Source: CAZDYP01 sp964509505
GTDB lineage: Bacteria > Chloroflexota > Anaerolineae > JACRMK01
DNA length: 18,791 bases
Reading direction: 5' to 3'
Assembly: GCA_964509505.1 (NCBI GenBank)
Contig: CAZDYP010000097.1
Location: forward strand, 1-18,791
Shown here piece after piece: positions 14,577 through 18,791 of this stretch (within the stretch, counting starts at the first letter, position 1; every line of letters begins with the position of its first letter). Under the pieces are notes generated by a model. It saw nothing but the letters and a program-made list of their open reading frames with translations, did not search any database and was not told where the DNA came from. Both the position numbers and the translations under genes were made by a program.

Positions 14577-14633
14577 GTGGACCGTGTTCAGTGAACAGCG
14601 CATCCTATTGACTGTTCACTGAACACGGTTCAC
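14577..14633. repeat. 18-bp perfect inverted repeat built of heptamers, overlapping the end of the GlcF-like gene
   Basis: The 18-mer at 14581-14598 pairs perfectly with 14612-14629 around a 13-nt loop. Each arm contains the near-palindrome TGTTCA-TGAACA. Both arms read as 7-nt units: GTGGACC, GTGTTCA, GTGAACA on the left and TGTTCAC, TGAACAC, GGTTCAC on the right. The last five codons and the TGA stop (14618-14616) of the GlcF-like gene lie in the right arm. It may act as a transcription terminator without a T-run. Confidence 0.75.
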
Positions 14634-16097
14634 TTTCTTTCGTTTGAGCCAATAGGCGATGAGCAAACCTAACACGCCAAACACCGCCCACAACGCCGCC
14701 ATGCGTACGAGCTCCGATTTGAGCAGACGCGATGTGCGTGATGGCGCTTCGACGGCTTGGACTTGGTCGCCATACGCCTCGTCCAACAATTCCATCACGT
14801 GCTTCACCTCGGCGTTCAAACCGGCGCGTTGCGCGCCCAGTTGCAGCTGCAACATACAACCTGCATTCGCTGTCACGATGACCTCGGGGCGCGTCGCTGC
14901 GACGTGTTGCATCTTCGCATCCAATACTTGCCGCGAGATGTCGGGATGCGTGAGGTTGTAAATACCCGCGCTGCCGCAACACCGCTCCGCTTCGCGCATC
15001 TCGACGAGCTGCAAGTCAGTAATGCTCTGCAGCAATTTGCGTGGCTGGGCGCGCACACTTTGTCCATGCGCCAGATGGCATGGGTCTTGATACGTGACGC
15101 GTTTGCGCAGCGCTTGCGTTGGCGGCGTGATGCTTTGCGCTGCCAAGAACTCGCTCACATCACGCACCCGTGCTGAAAATTGTTCCGCGCGTTCTCGCCA
15201 CGTCTCGTCGTGCTGCAACCAATCCCCATACTCTTTCAGCGCTACACCACACCCCGCCGCATTCACTATAATCGCGTCAAACTGACCCTCACCCTTGCGC
15301 CCCTCGCTCTGTGAGGGAGAGGGGGTGAGGGGGAGGGTAAATGCCTTGATGTTCCGCTTCGCCATCTCCTTCGCCACCTCACGCTCGCCCGCATGAACCG
15401 CCAATGCGCCGCAGCAAATCTGCATCGCTGGCACGACGACCTCGAAGCCGTTGCGTGTCAGCACGCGAATCGTCGCGTCGTTGACGGGCGCGTACACCGT
15501 GCCCATCACGCACCCTGCGAGGAATGCGACGCGCCCGCGTTGCGCGCCTTGCGCGGGATAGACCTTGCCAAGCGGACTGAACTGATCGGGCAAGCGCGGC
15601 AGCAATTTTTCTGAGTCGCGCAACTGGGGCGGGATGAGTTTGAGTTGACGTGCGAGCGTTTGCAGTCCTGTGCGTTGATAAAGCCGCATGACTGTCGCGA
15701 ACAACCGCAAGCGCGCGTTGTGCGGAAATAATTGGCGAAAGACGAACCAACGCAAAAATTTTTCACCGCGCGATTGTGGCAAGGTTTGTTGCGCTTGTCC
15801 ACGCGCTGCCTCGACCAACTTGCCAAAGTCAATCGTCGCAGGACACGCCGTTTGACATGCGCGGCAGGCGAGACATACGTCCATGTGGTGCGCGAAGGTG
15901 GCATCAAGCTCGAAGCGCCCCTCGGCGACGCCGCGCATCAAATAGATACGTCCGCGCGGCGAGTCCATTTCCCAACCTAACACGCGATACGTTGGGCATT
16001 GGTTGAGACACATGCCACAATGCGTGCAGCGCAGTATCTCGGAAAAGTTTGGCGGGTCAAGCGATGTGTAGCCCCGTCTGTGTGCCGCTAAAGTCAT
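14616..16097 (-). CDS. GlcF-like (Fe-S)-binding subunit of glycolate/lactate-type oxidase, with C-terminal membrane helix
   Basis: A 493-residue protein. Two 4Fe-4S ferredoxin motifs lie at the N-terminus: Cys24/27/30/34 ('CTHCGMCLNQCP') and Cys75/78/81/85 ('CLACRACQTACP'). Two CCG domains follow, 'LAGCVMGTVYAP...ICCGALAVHAGE' and 'YQDPCHLAHGQ...ERCCGSAGIYNL'. This is the architecture of GlcF and related proteins that pass electrons from an FAD-dependent 2-hydroxyacid dehydrogenase (GlcD/GlcE) to quinone; no flavin subunit is in the window. Residues 254-272 ('TLPLTPSPSQSEGRKGEGQ') are an in-frame repeat insertion between the conserved 'AKRNI.AF' and 'FDAIIVNAAGCG'. A hydrophobic helix at about 465-485 followed by KRKK is unusual for the family and would anchor the protein. 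The ATG at 16097 has no Shine-Dalgarno, because heptamer repeats occupy the upstream region. Confidence 0.87.
   Translation of the reverse strand: MTLAAHRRGYTSLDPPNFSEILRCTHCGMCLNQCPTYRVLGWEMDSPRGRIYLMRGVAEGRFELDATFAHHMDVCLACRACQTACPATIDFGKLVEAARGQAQQTLPQSRGEKFLRWFVFRQLFPHNARLRLFATVMRLYQRTGLQTLARQLKLIPPQLRDSEKLLPRLPDQFSPLGKVYPAQGAQRGRVAFLAGCVMGTVYAPVNDATIRVLTRNGFEVVVPAMQICCGALAVHAGEREVAKEMAKRNIKAFTLPLTPSPSQSEGRKGEGQFDAIIVNAAGCGVALKEYGDWLQHDETWRERAEQFSARVRDVSEFLAAQSITPPTQALRKRVTYQDPCHLAHGQSVRAQPRKLLQSITDLQLVEMREAERCCGSAGIYNLTHPDISRQVLDAKMQHVAATRPEVIVTANAGCMLQLQLGAQRAGLNAEVKHVMELLDEAYGDQVQAVEAPSRTSRLLKSELVRMAALWAVFGVLGLLIAYWLKRKKVNRVQ
15286..15338. repeat. G/C-rich palindromic heptamer repeat in frame inside the GlcF-like gene
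   Basis: Plus-strand heptamers GTGAGGG (15311-15317), AGAGGGG, GTGAGGG (15325-15331) and GGAGGGT (15332-15338) are preceded by inverted C-rich units beginning CCCTCAC (15286-15292). CCCTCACC (15286-15293) pairs with GGTGAGGG (15324-15331). The 'CCCTCACCCCC...' sort of palindrome is, from memory, a frequent intergenic repeat in bacteria. Here it encodes 'LPLTPSPSQSEGRKGEG' within a conserved enzyme. Confidence 0.75.
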
Positions 16098-16100
16098 AGG

Positions 16101-16171
16101 AAAGTTTAAGGTTCAAGGTTCAAAGTTTGAGGTTCAATCAACCAGCCATCTTGAACTGTGGACTTTGGACA
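16101..16171. repeat. Degenerate tandem heptamers filling the gap between the glycoside hydrolase and GlcF-like genes
   Basis: Five exact-register heptamers fit RARGTTY at 16101-16135, for example AAAGTTT (16101-16107) and AAGGTTC (16108-16114 and 16115-16121). After a short spacer, units of the opposite sense follow: TTGAACT (16151-16157), GTGGACT (16158-16164) and TTGGACA (16165-16171). The tract starts 3 nt from the GlcF ATG and ends 4 nt from the hydrolase stop. Confidence 0.75.
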
Positions 16172-16175
16172 ACTT

Positions 16176-18083
16176 TTACGCGCCCGTGTTCTGCGCGATT
16201 TGCCGAATCTGCGCGAGCGCGGCGCGCAATTGGTCATTGGTCGCCGTCGCTTGCGCGAGTTGTTGTTGCAGCTGCGCGATTTGCGTTTGCAACCGCGCGA
16301 CTTGCTCTTGCAGCTCGGCGCAGTCGCCAACCACGCGCACGGTGAGCGTGGTTGGATTTTGATCGCGTTGCAGCCATTCGATTTGTTCGCGCACGAAGCC
16401 TGCCCAGTAGCGTTTGGTTTGCGCGTTCTGCAAGCGAATGCGTCCTGTGATGGTCGCTGTTTGCCCGGGCGCAAGTGGCGCGCCTAACCCCCAACGATAA
16501 GGATACTCGAGCGTGCCGGGTCTGCCCTCGAACTCGACGCCGACGCGCACCGCGCCTGTCACTTCTGCAAAGCCACGACTCTCGTAGGTGTCGCCTTCTT
16601 CATAGAGAAAATCAGGGGCCGGGTCTTGGGTAGGCAATGTCTCTGCGCTATCGTTGCGCACGGTGATGCTCACCGTCAAAATTTCTCCTGCCTCCAACGT
16701 GGTTGGTGAAAAAGTCACATGCGTTATCATGGGAGGTTGCGGCGCTGCCTTCACGGTGATGGCTTGAACGCCCACACGGTCTTGCACCCATGCGACTTGT
16801 TCAAGCACGATGCCTGTCCAATAGTTGGTCGTGCGTGGCGTTTGCAGACGCATACGCCCATTGATCGTCGCCGTTTGTCCGGGACGCAACGGCGCAGCGA
16901 GTCCCCACCGATATGGGCGGTCAATGCCCGTGCGCCCTTCGTAATCCACGCCGACCCGCACTGCGTTGCGATTGACCGTCGTAAAGCCGCGCGAGGCAAA
17001 CGTATCGGCTTCCTCGTAGAGTGTGCCAGAGCGCGGCACTTGCGTCGGATAGGTCGCGCTGCTGTGGTTGCGAATCGTGATGGCGACGTTCAGCTCTTGT
17101 CCAGCTTCGAGTGTCGTCGGCGTGAATTGCGCCGAGACAATTTGCGGTGGCGCAGTTGAGATATTGTGTGTTTGTTGTTGGAACGCTGACCACGCGAGTC
17201 GCCGATTGCCATTCACATCCACCAAACCCCAATCGGCATTAGGCTCTTGTGGATTCGCGGGGAATTTCCACGTAAACCAGAAGGCGCGGGCGACGACCTC
17301 GCTGCCCATGCCACGCACCATTTGAAACATGCGTGTGAGATACTCAGCGATGTTGGGTTCGGAGGGCGCATTTTGGGGCCAGAGGTAGTTGAGGTTCGCG
17401 CCGATCTCGGTCAACCAGATGGGCTTGCCGCCGATGCGCCGCGCGGTGTTGATGGAATCGCGCATCTCGCCGCGTCCCCAATCTACCGACGGAAAGCCAT
17501 CGAGTCGCATCGCATAGGGATGCCACCCGATGCCATCATACGCGCCATTCGCCATCTGCGTGAAGCCGCGCAGATAATCGAAACTATCGTCGAAGGCGAT
17601 GCCGGCTGAGATGACGGGCAAGTTGCTCACATTCTTGATGCGCTGATAGCATGCCGCGAGCAAACGCCCATACTCGGCGGCAGGAATTTGCTGCACTTCA
17701 GGCTCGTTGAAAATTTCGATGGCGGCGATGCGGTCACGATAGACTGTGGCGAAGCGCTGCGCGAAGTCGGCGACGAACCCGATGTAACCCGACGTCGCAT
17801 CGCCCCACTGGAATGTAGATTCGGGATGCGACGGCGGCAGCGCATTCACGGTTTCAGGATTGATGAGTACGAGCAATTGAATGCCTAAATCGTGAATGTG
17901 ATTGAGCACCCAATCGAGCGCGGCGTTTTGTCCCGTCGCAAAATTTTGAAATTGTTTGGACGGCAAATAGCGCAACCAGTGCGGCGCGAGCGCGCGCAGC
18001 TCGTCCACCGTTGGCGTCATTGTTTCATGGAAGCCAGGGTTGATGGCAATGCCGACGAGCGATTCGGTTGGTGGTTGGGACAT
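16176..18083 (-). CDS. Clan-A-type glycoside hydrolase (GH39/GH5-like) with two CARDB-like domains and a C-terminal coiled coil
   Basis: A 635-residue protein. The TIM-barrel catalytic domain (about 1-305) shows a predicted acid/base Glu127 in 'IEIFNEPEV' and nucleophile Glu226 in 'IWLTEIGAN', with 'IGWHPYA' and 'RAFWFTW' between and after, as in retaining clan GH-A enzymes. Two homologous beta-sandwich domains follow (about 312-438 and 439-570), each opening 'F(T/S)PTTLEAG' and containing 'LYEE.DT..SRGF' and 'PYRWGL.APL.PGQTATI.GR.RLQ'. The last about 48 residues ('AELQEQVARLQTQIAQLQQQLAQ...') form a coiled coil. No signal peptide is present, although this architecture is usual for exported enzymes. 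ATG at 18083 has GGAG about 10 nt upstream. Substrate is unknown. Confidence 0.85.
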   Translation of the reverse strand: MSQPPTESLVGIAINPGFHETMTPTVDELRALAPHWLRYLPSKQFQNFATGQNAALDWVLNHIHDLGIQLLVLINPETVNALPPSHPESTFQWGDATSGYIGFVADFAQRFATVYRDRIAAIEIFNEPEVQQIPAAEYGRLLAACYQRIKNVSNLPVISAGIAFDDSFDYLRGFTQMANGAYDGIGWHPYAMRLDGFPSVDWGRGEMRDSINTARRIGGKPIWLTEIGANLNYLWPQNAPSEPNIAEYLTRMFQMVRGMGSEVVARAFWFTWKFPANPQEPNADWGLVDVNGNRRLAWSAFQQQTHNISTAPPQIVSAQFTPTTLEAGQELNVAITIRNHSSATYPTQVPRSGTLYEEADTFASRGFTTVNRNAVRVGVDYEGRTGIDRPYRWGLAAPLRPGQTATINGRMRLQTPRTTNYWTGIVLEQVAWVQDRVGVQAITVKAAPQPPMITHVTFSPTTLEAGEILTVSITVRNDSAETLPTQDPAPDFLYEEGDTYESRGFAEVTGAVRVGVEFEGRPGTLEYPYRWGLGAPLAPGQTATITGRIRLQNAQTKRYWAGFVREQIEWLQRDQNPTTLTVRVVGDCAELQEQVARLQTQIAQLQQQLAQATATNDQLRAALAQIRQIAQNTGA

Positions 18084-18118
18084 CTTAGAATTCTCCGTAT
18101 CGTGAGATTAAAGTACCC

Positions 18119-18147
18119 TTGCGACTTGTAGCAGCTAATGTTATACT
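18119..18147 (+). promoter_or_regulatory. Promoter for the second DedA gene, predicted leaderless
   Basis: TTGCGA (18119-18124), a 17-bp spacer and TATACT (18142-18147) form a good sigma-70-type promoter. Transcription about 7 nt after the -10 box would begin at the ATG (18154), and there is no Shine-Dalgarno. Confidence 0.6.
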
Positions 18148-18153
18148 CGCGCC

Positions 18154-18791
18154 ATGGTGACGGATACAGTTGGACGGCTGAAAGCCAATGGGTTAAAGGC
18201 GTTGATACTCACGGTGAGTGTGGTGGTCTTGGGCTGGCTGTGGTTCACGGGTTGGCTAGATGCGCTATGGCGTCCGCTGATCAGCGCAGCGGAAATGATT
18301 CGCGCCGATTTGCCCAACTACGGTCCGTTCGCGCCCTTAGCTTACATCGCGCTGTATGCAGGTCAAATTGTCATCGCGCCCATTCCCGGCGCGGGGCTGT
18401 CGGTCGTGGGCGGATTTTTATTCGGCACGTTTTTATCCGTCGTCTATTCGTTAATTGGCATCTGGTTAGGCGGCGGCGCAGGTTTTGTTGTCGGGCGACG
18501 CATGGGCTGGCCGCTCATCGAGCGACTCGCGCCGCACAGTTGGTTGCAGCATTGGCGCAATTTGGCGACAGTCAATTCGAGCTTCACGTGGTTCCTGTTG
18601 ATGCTCGCGCCAACCATAGACGCTGTCTATTTCATTGCAGGTTTGACGACGCTTTCCTTGCAACGCTTCCTGTTGCTCATCGCGTTGGGACGCGCGCCCG
18701 GCCTCATCGTCTCTAGCTTTCTCGGCGCACACAGCGCAACATTCGGACCTGAGTGGTGGTTGGGTCTGGTTGCCATGCTCATCGTGCTGGC
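18154..18791 (+). CDS. DedA/VTT-domain membrane protein, C-terminus outside window
   Basis: The frame is open from ATG 18154 to the window edge (212 codons) without a stop. A first membrane helix lies at about residues 15-32. The VTT core follows: 'FAPLAYIALYAGQIVIAPIPGAGLSVVGGFLFGTFLSVVYSLIGIWLGGGAGFVVGRRMGWPLIERL', with the Pro-Ile-Pro-Gly turn and a glycine-rich helix, then 'LMLAPTIDAVYFIAGLTTLSLQRFLLLIALGRAPGLIVSSFLG', where 'GRAPG' is the usual signature of the second re-entrant helix. It matches canonical DedA/TVP38 proteins better than the DedA protein at 11459-12082, which has 'SPNPFFD' instead of an acidic-arginine pair. Lipid translocation is the expected role. It is divergent from the glycoside hydrolase gene. 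Confidence 0.87.
   Translation, partial: MVTDTVGRLKANGLKALILTVSVVVLGWLWFTGWLDALWRPLISAAEMIRADLPNYGPFAPLAYIALYAGQIVIAPIPGAGLSVVGGFLFGTFLSVVYSLIGIWLGGGAGFVVGRRMGWPLIERLAPHSWLQHWRNLATVNSSFTWFLLMLAPTIDAVYFIAGLTTLSLQRFLLLIALGRAPGLIVSSFLGAHSATFGPEWWLGLVAMLIVL

Overview
The window reads as a chromosomal segment of an uncultured Chloroflexota bacterium, probably Anaerolineae or a close relative. This is inferred from gene content only: two GT39/ArnT-like membrane glycosyltransferases with C-terminal beta-sandwich domains, a small 'YQAYLLRLWRE'-type protein in front of a secreted BNR-repeat protein, and promoters placed so close to start codons that transcripts would be almost leaderless. No rRNA, tRNA, CRISPR array, intact transposase or phage gene was recognised.

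Layout. 1-2717 (minus): an 83-residue protein overlapping the start of a large secreted BNR/Asp-box protein that leaves the window. 2718-3036: divergent regulatory region with 11-bp direct repeats, a MITE-like element flanked by 9-bp direct repeats, a -10 box and a 13-codon leader ORF. 3037-5286 (plus): GH2 beta-glycosidase. 5368-6708 (plus): B3/B4-domain protein and bicupin. 6709-7079: non-coding, with nested palindromes and a terminator-like hairpin. 7080-9428 (plus) and 9486-11462 (minus): two convergent GT39-like glycosyltransferases. 11459-13771 (minus): a three-gene operon running AlkP-superfamily phosphodiesterase, DedA/VTT protein, second glycosyltransferase. 13855-18083 (minus): clan-A-like glycoside hydrolase, GlcF-like Fe-S protein, membrane zinc-ribbon protein. 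18154-end (plus): a second DedA/VTT protein, cut by the window edge.

The genes suggest carbohydrate turnover (two glycosidases without visible signal peptides) and cell-envelope glycosylation or lipid-carrier handling (two polyprenyl-phosphate-sugar-type glycosyltransferases, two DedA proteins, a phosphodiesterase).

The most unusual signal is not a gene. At least six places hold degenerate tandem repeats with a strict 7-nt period. The unit sequence differs at each place. Some tracts fill intergenic gaps right up to stop or start codons (9426-9488, 14577-14633, 16101-16171). Others lie in frame inside conserved genes (7964-7998, 11074-11188, 15286-15338), and three or four places carry the units in inverted halves. 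A separate 50-nt palindrome sits in frame in the GH2 gene (3601-3650). Together they look like a repeat-generating or repeat-inserting process that tolerates or exploits coding sequence.
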